The notes beneath the pieces were generated by a model, which was not told the DNA's origin, made no database searches, and worked only from the letters and a program-made list of their open reading frames with translations. DNA of 64,000 nucleotides from Synechocystis sp. PCC 7338. GTDB taxonomy: Bacteria; Cyanobacteriota; Cyanobacteriia; Cyanobacteriales; Microcystaceae. This document shows, piece after piece, positions 7,848-17,670 of this stretch. The translations under genes were made by a program, and so were the position numbers. Every line of letters starts with the position of its first letter. The first letter of the stretch is position 1. The DNA lies in assembly GCF_018282115.1 (NCBI RefSeq), contig NZ_CP054306.1, forward strand, positions 1,225,488 to 1,289,487. Reading direction: 5' to 3'.

Positions 7848-10800
7848 ATGAAAGGGTGGGTCAAGGTGGCGATCGTCCTGGCCATTGCTTTGATGGGGTT
7901 GGAGATCATTGCCCGCATCTATGTGGAAAATCTCTGGTTCCGGGAGTTAAACTTCCAGTCCGTCTTTTGGAAGCGGTTGCGCTGGCAGGGGAGCATTACG
8001 TTGGTGGCGGGTTTTATTTCCTGGGCCTTTATTGTTTTCCAGGTCAAAGTGGCCAACCGTCTGGCCCATGAGGAAGCCCAACTGAAAAGCCTTGCCGTCA
8101 CCCAAGCTGCCTCTGCACCAGTGCCCGTGGCGATCGGTTCCCGTTACTTACCCATGCCCGCTCCACCAGTGGGGCCAAAAGCCCATTCCCGCCCCCTACC
8201 ATTACCCGTTCTACTGCCCCTGATTATTGCCCTACAAATAATTCTGGTGGCCCTGGTGATGTATTACGTTTTCATCACCATTCAAGTGTGGACCCCGGAC
8301 TATACTCTGCCCAATATCACCCCAGCGGTGCCCCAACCCTTTCGGCTTCGTTTGCTGTTTACCAATTTCAGCAATGGGCGTGCCCAGTTGGGAGCAACAG
8401 CCTTGGCGGGGATTTTAGCCCTCATTGGTGTGTTGCGGGGTCCCAAGCTATTACCGGGTTTAGTCTTTATTTTGAGTGGGGTTTGGGGACTGTTGCTATC
8501 GGGCAACTGGTTTCGATTGCTACTTTCTTTTAACAGTCAATCCTTCAATGCCATTGACCCCCAGTTTCACCGAGATATTAGCTTTTATATTTTCCAGATT
8601 CCCCTCTGGCAGTTGTTAGAGAGTTGGTGGCGGGGGCTATTCCTCTTTAGTTTGTTGGCGGTAACTTTAATTATTCTTAAATCCGGCAATAGCTTATCAG
8701 AGGGACGATTTCCCGGCTTTTCCCCAGCCCAGTTGAGACATCTAAGTGCTTTGGGCGCCGCAGTGGCCGCCACCCTAGCAGTGGAGCATTGGTTAAAGCG
8801 TTATGGTTATTTGTTTGCTAACCATGGGGTAGTCTACGGAGCTAATTACACTGATGTTCATTGGCGTTTACCCGTGGAAACCGGGTTAGCAATTTTTACC
8901 GTGGCGATCGCCATTTGGTCGGGGTGGTTGAGCCTTAAGGGTTGGCCCTCGGGGAAAGGAACTGGTGCCCCCCAGCGACGGGGACAGTTACCCTTAATCG
9001 GCCTCTGGTTGCCGATGTCTGTTTACCTTTTAATTCTGCTACTGCAAAATTTGGGCGGTTGGGCGATCGAACTGTTGGTGGTGCAACCCAATCAACTCAC
9101 CAGGGAAAGGCCCTATCTGGCCCGCAACATCGCCGCCACCAGGGAAGCTTTTAACCTACAAATTATCCAGCCCACCACCCTCAGCGGCCGTGGCCAACTC
9201 ACCCCCGCTAGCCTCGAAAGCAACCGACTCACCTTGGACAACATCCGCCTTTGGGACCCCATCCCCCTGCTGAAAACTAATCGGCAACTACAACAAATTC
9301 GGCTTTACTATAAATTTGTTGACGCTGACCTAGACCGCTACACCATCCGGGTGCAAAAAGACGACACCCAAACCATCAGCACCGCCAAACAACAGGTGCT
9401 CATTGCCCCTAGGGAATTGGACTACACTGCTGTGCCAGAAAAGGCCCAAACCTGGGTGAACAAACATTTGGTCTATACCCACGGCTACGGCTTCACCCTT
9501 TCCCCCGTTAATCTAGTGGATCAAGGGGGATTGCCCTATTACTTTGTCAAAGATATTGGCACCGACGAAAACGAAGGCGCTCTGCGCACCTCCAGTGAAC
9601 TGATCCGCACCAGTATTCCCATCGGTAAGCCCCGCATTTATTTTGGTGAGATTACTGATAACTACATCATGACCAACACCGCCATTCCTGAGCTGGATTT
9701 CCCCAGTGGAGAGGAAAACGTTTACAACTTTTATGACGGTCGGGGTGGCATTTTTTTGAATTCTCCCCTCAGAAAATTATTATTTGCCGTTTATTTGCGA
9801 GACTGGCAAATGCTGTTCACGGAAAACTTTAAGCCTGATACTAGAATTTTATTTCGTCGTAATATTAACCATCGTATCCGCCATATTGCACCCTTTTTAC
9901 GCTTTGACCGCGATCCTTACTTAGTAACAGCCAAAGTAAAAGGAGAAGAACATTCCACCCTTTATTGGTTGATTGATGCCTACACCACCAGCAACTACTA
10001 TCCCTATTCCGATCCGGGGGAAGGGGATGCTAACCAACCGGGGCGTAACTTTAACTACATTCGTAATTCGGTCAAAATCTTGGTGGATGCCTACAACGGT
10101 GATGTGCGGCTTTTCACCATTGATAAACAAGATCCTTTAATTAATGCTTGGCAAAAAATATTTCCCGAATTATTCTTACCTTTTAGCTCCATGCCCGCCA
10201 CCCTAAAAAGTCATATTCGTTACCCGGTGGATATGTTCAGTACCCAATCAGAGCGATTGTTGACCTACCACATGGAAGATATTGATGTATTTTACAACCG
10301 TGAAGATCAATGGCGCATTCCCCAGGAAACCTATGCCGATGAGCAACAACCCATTGCCCCCTATTATTTAATTATGAAATTGGCAGGGATTGATGCCAAA
10401 GAAGAAGAGTTTGTCCTTTCCCAGGTTTACACTCCCAACGCCAGGAATAACCTGATCGCCCTACTCTTTGCCCGCTGTGATGAACAAAATTATGGCAAAT
10501 TGTTGCTCTATACCTTACCCAAGGAAAGACTGGTCTATGGACCAGAGCAAATTGAAGCATTAGTGAACCAAGATCCGGTGATTTCAGAACGGATTAGTTT
10601 GTGGAATCGTCGGGGTTCTCGGGCTATTCAGGGTAATTTATTAGTAATTCCCATTGAAGAATCTTTACTATATGTGGAACCAATTTATCTGGAAGCTGAG
10701 AAAAATAGTTTGCCCACCCTCGCTCGGGTTGTGGTAGTTTATGGCAATCAAATTGTCATGGCAGAAAGTTTAAATGAGGCCATAGACGCCATTTTTTCAC

Positions 10801-10877
10801 CGGATTCTCTAGGAGGAGAGGCAATTGTGCGTCCAGTTGATGGAGTTGTTAATGGTATTAATAACGAATTGAATTAG
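7848..10877 (+). CDS. UPF0182 family large membrane protein
   Basis: This protein of 1009 residues has about seven N-terminal membrane helices (within residues ~1-400) followed by a large soluble domain, the layout of UPF0182 (COG1615), found in cyanobacteria and actinobacteria. Family-typical stretches include NLWFRELNFQSVFW near the N-terminus and NYIMTNTAIPELDFPSG in the soluble part. The start at ATG 7848 avoids overlapping the preceding small gene. The function is unknown. It is followed nine bases later by a coiled-coil gene, which suggests a three- or four-gene transcription unit. Confidence 0.92.
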   Translation: MKGWVKVAIVLAIALMGLEIIARIYVENLWFRELNFQSVFWKRLRWQGSITLVAGFISWAFIVFQVKVANRLAHEEAQLKSLAVTQAASAPVPVAIGSRYLPMPAPPVGPKAHSRPLPLPVLLPLIIALQIILVALVMYYVFITIQVWTPDYTLPNITPAVPQPFRLRLLFTNFSNGRAQLGATALAGILALIGVLRGPKLLPGLVFILSGVWGLLLSGNWFRLLLSFNSQSFNAIDPQFHRDISFYIFQIPLWQLLESWWRGLFLFSLLAVTLIILKSGNSLSEGRFPGFSPAQLRHLSALGAAVAATLAVEHWLKRYGYLFANHGVVYGANYTDVHWRLPVETGLAIFTVAIAIWSGWLSLKGWPSGKGTGAPQRRGQLPLIGLWLPMSVYLLILLLQNLGGWAIELLVVQPNQLTRERPYLARNIAATREAFNLQIIQPTTLSGRGQLTPASLESNRLTLDNIRLWDPIPLLKTNRQLQQIRLYYKFVDADLDRYTIRVQKDDTQTISTAKQQVLIAPRELDYTAVPEKAQTWVNKHLVYTHGYGFTLSPVNLVDQGGLPYYFVKDIGTDENEGALRTSSELIRTSIPIGKPRIYFGEITDNYIMTNTAIPELDFPSGEENVYNFYDGRGGIFLNSPLRKLLFAVYLRDWQMLFTENFKPDTRILFRRNINHRIRHIAPFLRFDRDPYLVTAKVKGEEHSTLYWLIDAYTTSNYYPYSDPGEGDANQPGRNFNYIRNSVKILVDAYNGDVRLFTIDKQDPLINAWQKIFPELFLPFSSMPATLKSHIRYPVDMFSTQSERLLTYHMEDIDVFYNREDQWRIPQETYADEQQPIAPYYLIMKLAGIDAKEEEFVLSQVYTPNARNNLIALLFARCDEQNYGKLLLYTLPKERLVYGPEQIEALVNQDPVISERISLWNRRGSRAIQGNLLVIPIEESLLYVEPIYLEAEKNSLPTLARVVVVYGNQIVMAESLNEAIDAIFSPDSLGGEAIVRPVDGVVNGINNELN

Positions 10878-10885
10878 AGGTAATT

Positions 10886-11401
10886 ATGGATCAGATAGAA
10901 CAGAAAGTTAAAGAACTCTATGATCTTGCAAAAATTTATCCGGATGATGAAAATTTGCAAATAGCAGTAAGTTCTCTCAAGTCAATTCGTAGATCGAGGG
11001 GCAGTCTTCAAAGTTGGAATAGTCGTTACAGAAGTCAGATTAGCGATTTAAACAACTCGATAGAGATTCAAGAAGAGGAAAAAAATAGGCTACAGGCAGA
11101 ATTAGATCAAATAAAATTAGAAGTGAAAAATTCTGTTGTGGAAAAACAAAGAATGATCATCGAGAGAGACAAAATTAAGGCTGACTTAAAAAACATTCAG
11201 ACAGAAGTGGAATTAGCGGCATTGAAAGTTAAAGAAAGTAAAAGTTGGTTTGGTAAATTTCATATACTATGGACATTTGTCAATTCAGTCTTTTTTGATG
11301 AGCCGCCCGATATGGGGTTGATTGATACCTCCCCTAAATCAGATCCTGATAAACCTCAAATGGATACAAAGCCGTCTTCAATTGGCAGAGACCCCGGTTA
11401 A
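10886..11401 (+). CDS. Coiled-coil protein of unknown function
   Basis: The protein has 171 residues. Residues ~45-125 form a long heptad-rich coiled coil (ending around DKIKADLKNIQTEVE). An aromatic patch (SWFGKFHILWTFVNSVFF, ~126-143) follows and could associate with a membrane, and the tail is Pro/Ser/Asp-rich. GAGGTAATT precedes the ATG as a good ribosome site. It starts nine bases after the UPF0182 gene, so cotranscription is likely. The base composition is more AT-rich than the upstream gene and there are no HIP1 sites. I do not recognise a family. Confidence 0.7.
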   Translation: MDQIEQKVKELYDLAKIYPDDENLQIAVSSLKSIRRSRGSLQSWNSRYRSQISDLNNSIEIQEEEKNRLQAELDQIKLEVKNSVVEKQRMIIERDKIKADLKNIQTEVELAALKVKESKSWFGKFHILWTFVNSVFFDEPPDMGLIDTSPKSDPDKPQMDTKPSSIGRDPG

Positions 11402-11427
11402 AGCAGTTAATTTTTCAATCCAAAACC

Positions 11428-11805
11428 ATGTCTAAATTTAGTAAATTGTTAGATCAACTTGACGCAATAGATCAACAAGACACGAAAAATACAGCCAAAC
11501 TTATGGGGGCTACCGCTGTTCTTTATGAGCGCTTGCAAGAAATTATTAATCGAAAACCTCCGCAACTTTTAGATCAAGAAAAGAAAGTTAGCAAGGAATT
11601 TTTGATCAAACATTTCGGCAATTATCGTAATACTTACAGTGTTTACAATAAGACCTATGGCATAAAAGCAAAAGGATGGGATAGTTTGCTGCCCAAAATT
11701 AAGGGTTTGCCTGTGCCCCAATCCCTGGAAGACAGGGTAAAAGAGCTAGAAACACAGGTTCAGCATCTAGCCCAGATTTTTGGTGAATTCCTAGAAAAAA
11801 ACTGA
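11428..11805 (+). CDS. Small coiled-coil protein of unknown function
   Basis: The protein has 125 residues. A helical N-terminal region (FSKLLDQLDAIDQQD) is followed by a basic middle part with several Tyr residues (NYRNTYSVYNKTYGIK) and a C-terminal coiled coil (SLEDRVKELETQVQHLAQ). It lies 26 bases after the preceding coiled-coil gene on the same strand and shares its AT-rich composition. The two may interact through their coiled coils, which is inference only. I do not recognise a domain. It converges with the GDSL gene that follows. Confidence 0.65.
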   Translation: MSKFSKLLDQLDAIDQQDTKNTAKLMGATAVLYERLQEIINRKPPQLLDQEKKVSKEFLIKHFGNYRNTYSVYNKTYGIKAKGWDSLLPKIKGLPVPQSLEDRVKELETQVQHLAQIFGEFLEKN

Positions 11806-11841
11806 CAAGGAAAATTTGGCTGAAGTTGCCGATAACTAGAC

Positions 11842-12543
11842 CTAAGGTTGAGATACCTTAGTTGTTAGCTCTTTGAGGGGTTGCCAGTGGTGGATGTCAT
11901 CCAATAGTGCCTTGTAGCCTGCCACGTTGGGGTGGAGTCCGTCGGCCATGAGATGATCGTTAATCCATTCCTGGCCCCGTTGTTGCCAAATTTCAAAAAT
12001 ATCTAGGTAGGGAATTTGGCGATCGCCGCAGGCCTGTTGGGTAATGTTTTTGAAACGGCGTTGGTCGGCATGGTTGAAATAAAAACAGTCGAGGAAAGGC
12101 ATCCGAACTTCGTTGACCGGCACCATACCGACAAAAAGCACCGGACAGAGTTGACGGGCACTATCCAATAATTGCTCCACCTGTTTTTGAAAGAGGATTT
12201 CATCGGTGAAACAACGCCCATCGGGCCGACCCAACCGGGGGGAGTCGTTCACCCCCACAGAGAGAATGAGCAAATCGGGGACTTTGTTGCGGATTTCTCC
12301 ACGCAGGCGAAATTCTTGCTCCAACCGTTCACTAACTTGGGCTACCCGATCGCCACGGATACCGAGGTTATAGAGAACGGGGCCATTTTCTTCCATCCAA
12401 AACCGCCGTAGCCGTTCCGCCCAACCGCCACCGATGGGATCTCCGTAACCGTAGACAAGACTGTCCCCCATGGCCAACACTTTTAGGGGATGGTCAAAAC
12501 GGGGAGTTTGGGTAAGGGTCGACGCAGGGGAAATCGTTTGCAT
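11842..12543 (-). CDS. SGNH/GDSL-family esterase or lipase
   Basis: The protein has 233 residues with the SGNH hydrolase blocks in order: block I MGDSLVYGYG with the nucleophile Ser, block II Gly in LGIRGDRV, block III SVGVNDSPR with the oxyanion Asn, and block V DGLHPNVAGY with the catalytic Asp and His. The fold matches the TAP/lysophospholipase-type single-domain esterases. There is no signal peptide, so it is probably cytoplasmic. The substrate is unknown. It is convergent with the coiled-coil gene upstream and divergent from tsaB. Confidence 0.88.
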   Translation of the reverse strand: MQTISPASTLTQTPRFDHPLKVLAMGDSLVYGYGDPIGGGWAERLRRFWMEENGPVLYNLGIRGDRVAQVSERLEQEFRLRGEIRNKVPDLLILSVGVNDSPRLGRPDGRCFTDEILFQKQVEQLLDSARQLCPVLFVGMVPVNEVRMPFLDCFYFNHADQRRFKNITQQACGDRQIPYLDIFEIWQQRGQEWINDHLMADGLHPNVAGYKALLDDIHHWQPLKELTTKVSQP

Positions 12544-12768
12544 GGGATGATGTCCTAGGGTCGGGCGGGTAAAATCAAAACCAATGGGATGGATTGTAAC
12601 GAGATCTTAACTGAGATTCTACAGGTTGACGTAAGCATTTATACACATTTGCCCCCCGGCGATCGCCACACTGGGGCAGAAAATTAGATAACAGCTATGC
12701 ATTTGCCCCTATCCTATCCCCGATAAACTAAAGGTTGCAGTAAGCAACGATACTTAAATCTATTGGTA

Positions 12769-13428
12769 ATGACCGTACCTCCTCCCCTTTCCCTGACCGA
12801 TCACAATTTAGGTCTGGCCCTCCACACCGCCACTGGCCAACTAGGTTTAGCTCTCCAACGGGGAAAAAATCCGGTAGCCCAGCAAACTTGGTCATTGGAT
12901 CGGGAATTACTCAATCAATTACACAATTGTTTAGGGGATTTTTTGCCGAGCCAGCAATGGCCAGAATTGGACTATCTGGCCGTAGCCCAAGGCCCCGGTA
13001 GCTTTACCAGCGTCCGCATTGGTATGGTCACCGCCCGCACCTTGGCCCAACAATTACAAATTCCCCTATTTGCCATTTCTACCCTGGCTTGTTTTGCCCA
13101 ATCCTTAATTGAAACCTGTGACGATGGCGAATTATTGGCCGTCACCATGCCCGCAACCAGGGGTTATCTTTATGGGGCACTCTATCAAGTTATCGGGGAA
13201 AAACTAGTTACCCTAAACGGCGATCGCCTCTGGCTACCCGAAGATTGGCAACAATTCATGGCCGATAAACAGGTGGAACGGATCTATAGCACTCCGCCCC
13301 AGCTTGGCATCACCGCCCCCCAACTGCTAATCCTTGCTTGGCAACATTGGCTCCTTGGCGATCGACCCCACTGGTCAGCGGCCCAACCTTTCTATGGCAT
13401 GAGCCCCACCGACCCTGTGGCCAATTAA
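12769..13428 (+). CDS. tsaB: tRNA threonylcarbamoyladenosine biosynthesis protein TsaB
   Basis: TsaB is the inactive partner of TsaD in the complex that installs t6A at position 37 of ANN-decoding tRNAs. The actin-like ATPase fold shows in GLALHTATGQLGLAL near the N-terminus and in AQGPGSFTSVRIGMVTARTLA, the family signature for TsaB. The length of 219 residues fits. The start is ATG 12769; an in-frame TTG six bases earlier is less likely. It is probably monocistronic and converges with the WecG/TagA gene. Confidence 0.93.
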   Translation: MTVPPPLSLTDHNLGLALHTATGQLGLALQRGKNPVAQQTWSLDRELLNQLHNCLGDFLPSQQWPELDYLAVAQGPGSFTSVRIGMVTARTLAQQLQIPLFAISTLACFAQSLIETCDDGELLAVTMPATRGYLYGALYQVIGEKLVTLNGDRLWLPEDWQQFMADKQVERIYSTPPQLGITAPQLLILAWQHWLLGDRPHWSAAQPFYGMSPTDPVAN

Positions 13429-13466
13429 TCTATTTTTTCCTGCTCAAACATTAGGAGCAAAATATT

Positions 13467-14222
13467 TTATAAGGTTTTTTTCTTGGTGAACCATTGCCAA
13501 GTAAATAGAATAATAAAGGCGGGGTTATTGATTAAATATCTGCGCCATAATCGTTTCGGTTCCATGAGTAAACGATAGAACCATTCCAATCCTAGGGCCA
13601 TTAACCAGCGGGGAGCTTGGGACACCAAACCACTGTGGAAATTAAAAGCAGCTCCCACCCCCACCATGACCAGATTTAGTTTTTGATAATGATTAGCCAT
13701 CCAAATTTCCTGCTTAGGACAGCCCAGACCAACAAAGAGAATATGGGCTCCCGAACGCTTAATTTTTGCTAGGGCCACTTCTTCCTCCTGCGGTTCCAGG
13801 GGACGAAAAGGAGGAGAATCAGCACCAACAATGTCAAGTGTGGGAAAACGTTTAATTAGATTAACTTTTAGTTGAGTTAAACAAGCTTCGGTACCGCCGT
13901 AGAGGTAAATACCAAGGTTTTCGTCCACGGCTCGCTGACAAATTGTTAGCATCAAATCCGGGCCATAAACTCTGGTGGCCTGCGGGTAACCGAGCAATTT
14001 TAATCCCCACACCAATGGCATACCATCGGGGGTGATCAACACAGCTTGATTAATAATTTCTTGATAACTTTTATTGCCATAGGCACTCATTACCACATGG
14101 ACATTGGCCGCTACCACATAACTGGCGATCGCCGCTTTAGCTAAATTAATGATGGTGGCTGTGGCTTGTCCATAGTCTGTGCAGTCAATTCTAGTGCTGA
14201 TGATGGTGCGGGAAATGGTCAC
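13467..14222 (-). CDS. WecG/TagA/CpsF-family glycosyltransferase
   Basis: This is a GT26-family enzyme, which transfers N-acetylmannosamine(uronate) or similar sugars onto lipid-linked acceptors in cell-envelope polysaccharide synthesis. Family motifs are AANVHVVMSAY, LITPDGMPLVWGLKLLG, YGPDLMLTICQRA, the FVGLGCPKQEIWMANH block and VGVGAAFNFHSG. A basic C-terminal tail (FYRLLMEPKRLWRRYL) is typical for peripheral membrane binding. The start is uncertain: no ATG fits, and GTG 14222 or TTG 14234 are the candidates. It is divergent from the phosphatase gene, with ~70 bases between them. Confidence 0.9.
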   Translation of the reverse strand: MTISRTIISTRIDCTDYGQATATIINLAKAAIASYVVAANVHVVMSAYGNKSYQEIINQAVLITPDGMPLVWGLKLLGYPQATRVYGPDLMLTICQRAVDENLGIYLYGGTEACLTQLKVNLIKRFPTLDIVGADSPPFRPLEPQEEEVALAKIKRSGAHILFVGLGCPKQEIWMANHYQKLNLVMVGVGAAFNFHSGLVSQAPRWLMALGLEWFYRLLMEPKRLWRRYLINNPAFIILFTWQWFTKKKTL

Positions 14223-14294
14223 AGCAAAAGCCAAAGTGGATGTCTGGGTGGTTTAATTTTGCCATTGTCGGAGCAATAAAACTGAGGCCAGGGG

Positions 14295-15980
14295 ATGATT
14301 GTCACTAGTTTGTTATTAATGCATTTGCTGGTTATGTTGAGTGATCCTTTTTTACAACTTCCCACCCCTGACAGCGTTGAAGTCATTTGGTTTACCGAAT
14401 TTGCCGGGGACAACCATTGGGTGCAGTGGGGGAAAGACCTGGAGCATCGCACCGAGGCTTCCAGCCGACAGTTGACCCGCACCAGGGAAGATGAATGGTC
14501 CTACACCTTCCAAACCTATGACAAGCTTTCCCCCAGGGCCATTTGGCGACATCAAGCGGTGATCACTGGCTTAAAAGCTGGGGAGACTTTGCCCTATCAA
14601 GTTTTCAGTGCCGATCGCCAACGGATACACCAGAGCGATATTTTTTCCCTCCAATCCAGCCCTCCTCCAGATCAGCCCTTAAAAATTTTGCTCACCTCCG
14701 ACCATCAGTTAATGCCCATGGTGGCGGCCAATATCCAACAGGCGATCGCCGTTTATAGTGGCTTTGATGCGGTATTCCATGCCGGAGATATGGTCAATGT
14801 GCCGGATCGGGCTTCGGAATGGTTTGATGACCGCCGGGGTAGGTCTTTTTTCCCAGTTCTCCAGGGCCGGGCTTCAGTAACTTTGGGGGGCAAAATCTAT
14901 CAGGGAGCACCGGTCTTGCAATCCACTCCCCTCTTTCCCTGCATTGGTAACCATGAAGTAATGGGCCGCTATTCCCCCAGCAAGGCATTGCATTTACAGT
15001 TTAAGGATGCTCGACCCCAGGCGATCGCCGAAGAAGAATATTTTGAGCGGCAGGATTTTGCTGAGCAGGAATATGATCCAGGCCGAGCCGCCCAATGGAT
15101 TGAGGATAATTCCTTTAACTTCCAAACCTATCAAGAAATTTTTTCCTTACCCCCCACCCCAGCGCCGCAAAAACAGTACTATGCTGTTACTTTTGGCCAT
15201 ATTCGTCTCATTTCCTTAATGGTCACCAATGTTTGGAGAGCACCACAAAAGAATTCAATCACACCGGGGCGTTACCAGGAAAGCAGTCAACAGTTACATG
15301 AACCGGAAAATTGGGGCTATGGCCAGCATATTTTTGAGCCCATTACCCCCGACAGTAGACAGTATGAATGGCTGCAGCAGGAATTAGCTGGGGAAGCCTT
15401 CCAACAAGCTCAGTACAAAATTGTTATGTTCCACCATCCTCCCCATAGTTTAGGCGGTAATGTCACCCCTCCCTACACCGACCCCCAAGCCTACGAAGAA
15501 TATGCCCCTGATGGCACCATGTTGCACCGCCGTTATCATTATCCCAAAGGAGAAGATCAGATTATTAAATACTTAGTTCCTCTGCTAAAAAATGCCGGAG
15601 TTCAGCTAGTTTTTTATGGCCATTCCCATCTTTGGAATCGTTTTGTCAGTCCTGGGGGGATGCATTTTTTAGAAACTTCCAATGTCGGCAATAGTTATGG
15701 CGCCCATTTAGCCGACAATCCCCGTTCCCTGCCAGATTTTACTGATCCCAGCAATGATTTCCCCGTTGGTAATCCCAATGGTTTATCGCCAATTATTCCC
15801 ACCATTGCCCCTCTACTTAATTCCCAAGAAGAACCATTACCTTACATTGCTAATAATAAAATTACCGTCTTTAGTGTACTGGAAACTAGTGATAATAACG
15901 CAGTGATCAAAAGCTATTATTTTGACACCAATGGAGATAATAACAATGTAGTTTTATTTGACCAATTTCAACTAAGATAA
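14295..15980 (+). CDS. Purple acid phosphatase-like metallophosphoesterase
   Basis: The protein has 561 residues. Residues ~20-120 form an N-terminal fibronectin-III-like domain as in purple acid phosphatases. A calcineurin-type metallophosphoesterase core follows: AGDMVN, GNHEVMG, the MFHHPPHS block and FYGHSHLW supply the metal-binding Asp, Asn and His residues. A hydrophobic start (TSLLLMHLLVMLS) could be a signal peptide, which would make it periplasmic. GAGG lies before ATG 14295. Phosphate scavenging is a reasonable guess; no Pho box was identified. Confidence 0.88.
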   Translation: MIVTSLLLMHLLVMLSDPFLQLPTPDSVEVIWFTEFAGDNHWVQWGKDLEHRTEASSRQLTRTREDEWSYTFQTYDKLSPRAIWRHQAVITGLKAGETLPYQVFSADRQRIHQSDIFSLQSSPPPDQPLKILLTSDHQLMPMVAANIQQAIAVYSGFDAVFHAGDMVNVPDRASEWFDDRRGRSFFPVLQGRASVTLGGKIYQGAPVLQSTPLFPCIGNHEVMGRYSPSKALHLQFKDARPQAIAEEEYFERQDFAEQEYDPGRAAQWIEDNSFNFQTYQEIFSLPPTPAPQKQYYAVTFGHIRLISLMVTNVWRAPQKNSITPGRYQESSQQLHEPENWGYGQHIFEPITPDSRQYEWLQQELAGEAFQQAQYKIVMFHHPPHSLGGNVTPPYTDPQAYEEYAPDGTMLHRRYHYPKGEDQIIKYLVPLLKNAGVQLVFYGHSHLWNRFVSPGGMHFLETSNVGNSYGAHLADNPRSLPDFTDPSNDFPVGNPNGLSPIIPTIAPLLNSQEEPLPYIANNKITVFSVLETSDNNAVIKSYYFDTNGDNNNVVLFDQFQLR

Positions 15981-16314
15981 ACCCAACTCATCCTGTTTGC
16001 TTTTTGGTATTGCATTCAATTTTACTAATATTGTAAAGATATTGCCCTGTTTTTAACTTAAACGACAACTGATATTTTCCTCAGCTTACAGTGGTCAAAT
16101 TTCCGTTGGCCAAGACCAACGCTCTCTGTCATAGGCATTACAAACGTTTACAGCGGCTACCGTTTCAGCCTGGCACACTCAGCAGAATTCAAACGCTTGT
16201 TACACCGTTGATTTGTTGTTGTAAGGCGTACTAAACTGGTTTGATACTTCCTTTATCATACTTAATCCTCAGAGGTTTTTGTTTGTCGATTATGTACAGA
16301 TATATTGTCACAAT
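15981..16314. other. Intergenic stretch without recognisable gene
   Basis: This stretch of 334 bases lies between the phosphatase and the methyltransferase, convergent at both ends. It is AT-rich with many short stop-broken frames. I see no RNA gene, no clear terminator and no IS ends. It begins a stretch without HIP1 that runs to about 17.76 kb. Confidence 0.5.
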
Positions 16315-17076
16315 TCATCGCTTACGCGCCACATAAAACCCGTAACTGAACCAATTTTTAAATCGCCTGTATAGATCTATTTCTCGGCGTTCCATTTTTA
16401 TTAGTTCCTCTGCTTCAAACTGTCCCCTATGGCGCTGAAGAAATTTATCTATTCGATCTTCAATTGGTATATAGTAATTTTCTAGCCAGTTTGTTGATGG
16501 AAGTATGAAATATCCAATTAGGTCGTACCCTCCGTGCTCAAGAATTGCAATTTTTTCACAAGCAGTGGCGATTTCGGGGTATTCCGTGTTCCAGTATTGT
16601 CTAATTTCCTCTGGGGGAAGGGGATTCAGCCAAGTGATTTCGGAAACCGCAAGCACACCACCAGTTCGCAACATTCGCCTCCAGGACTCAATCCCCTGAG
16701 CAAAGCCCAGATTGTAGATTGCCGCCTCAGACCAGATGAGATCCAATGATTCCTCTGCAAAGGAAAGTTTGTCCATTGATTCTGTAAGCGTCTCGATTTT
16801 TTCGGAGTAACCCATTGCCCTTGCTTTTGCCGACAAAACATCAAGAAATTCTGGAAAAATATCAATGGCGGTAATTTGTGCATTTTGCAGCTTACTTGCT
16901 AAAACCAAAGTCGATGCCCCCGTACCGCAACCGATGTCAGCGACCTGAAGTTTTGCCAATGTATCGATTCGAGTTAGTTCGAGGGCTCGTATGGTTTCTG
17001 CTTCGCTTCCTGGCCCCTGACGTGGTCCATCCCGGTGTAAATCCATCATCAGGGCCAATAATTTTTCCTGATTCAT
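16315..17076 (-). CDS. Class I SAM-dependent methyltransferase
   Basis: The protein has 253 residues with a standard Rossmann-fold methyltransferase core. Motif I is VADIGCGTGASTLVLA (SAM binding), the acidic ITAIDIFPEFLDVL follows, and the motif IV region is LDLIWSEAAIYNLGF. The C-terminal third (ENYYIPIEDRIDKFLQRH) is helical. The substrate is unknown; small-molecule methyltransferases of this type are common in mobile or accessory segments. The gene sits in a HIP1-free stretch next to a broken DinB gene, which suggests a segment with weak selection or recent arrival. Confidence 0.85.
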   Translation of the reverse strand: MNQEKLLALMMDLHRDGPRQGPGSEAETIRALELTRIDTLAKLQVADIGCGTGASTLVLASKLQNAQITAIDIFPEFLDVLSAKARAMGYSEKIETLTESMDKLSFAEESLDLIWSEAAIYNLGFAQGIESWRRMLRTGGVLAVSEITWLNPLPPEEIRQYWNTEYPEIATACEKIAILEHGGYDLIGYFILPSTNWLENYYIPIEDRIDKFLQRHRGQFEAEELIKMERREIDLYRRFKNWFSYGFYVARKR

Positions 17077-17148
17077 TTCGTGAGCTGTGCCCCCAATTGA
17101 TTTAGTGCTATAAAAAGTACTTTTCTACCCAGTGGTTGTCGCTATCGA

Positions 17149-17670
17149 TTAGAGCCCATTACCAGTGTTTACATCAAGGTGGGCTAACCAAGGTAAGTCC
17201 ACTATGCCAGGCTCATAGCCCAGTTGCTTGATCAGGGTGGTCACTTGGCCACGGTGGTGAGTTTGATGATTAAACATATGGGTGACCAACACCCAGGTGG
17301 GCATAATACGGGTTTTGCCGTCTGTGTTGCTGGTGTATTCAAAAGGAGCTTCTAACCATGGGGATGATAGGTTCTGGGACTAGTGTAAAATTTCTTGGTC
17401 CATTGCACTTCTCTCGGCCCATAGCGCATCAAAGTCTTGGTAAAGTTCCTGACCAATGCTTTTTGATGTCAAAGATTGTTTGGTAAATCTTCCCAGCCAT
17501 GCTTTGTCTCCGTACAAAATGTGATTTAAGGTTCCATCGATGGACTTAAAAAAAGCACCTAGATCTTTTTTTCGCATATCGTCGGGAATTTCGGCGCAGA
17601 CTGCATAAATCTTCCCATTGATCCATTGGTTGTATTGGGCCATTAGCTCGAAGTAATCGCTCGTCTGCAT
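17149..17670 (-). pseudogene. DinB-family protein broken by an in-frame TAG
   Basis: The frame starts at ATG 17670, preceded by a good AGGAG, and encodes a four-helix DinB/DUF664-type protein (MQTSDYFELMAQYNQWINGK). At 17380-17382 it meets TAG after EILH, then continues in the same frame as SQNLSSPWLEAP and on to TAA at 17149. Without the stop the product would be 173 residues, the normal family length. The metal-site His near LNHILYG lies before the stop and the HHRGQ His residues lie after it, so the shortened product cannot form the site. Trp (TGG to TAG) is the likely ancestral codon, since family members often have Trp there. Readthrough is possible but unsupported. Confidence 0.85.
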
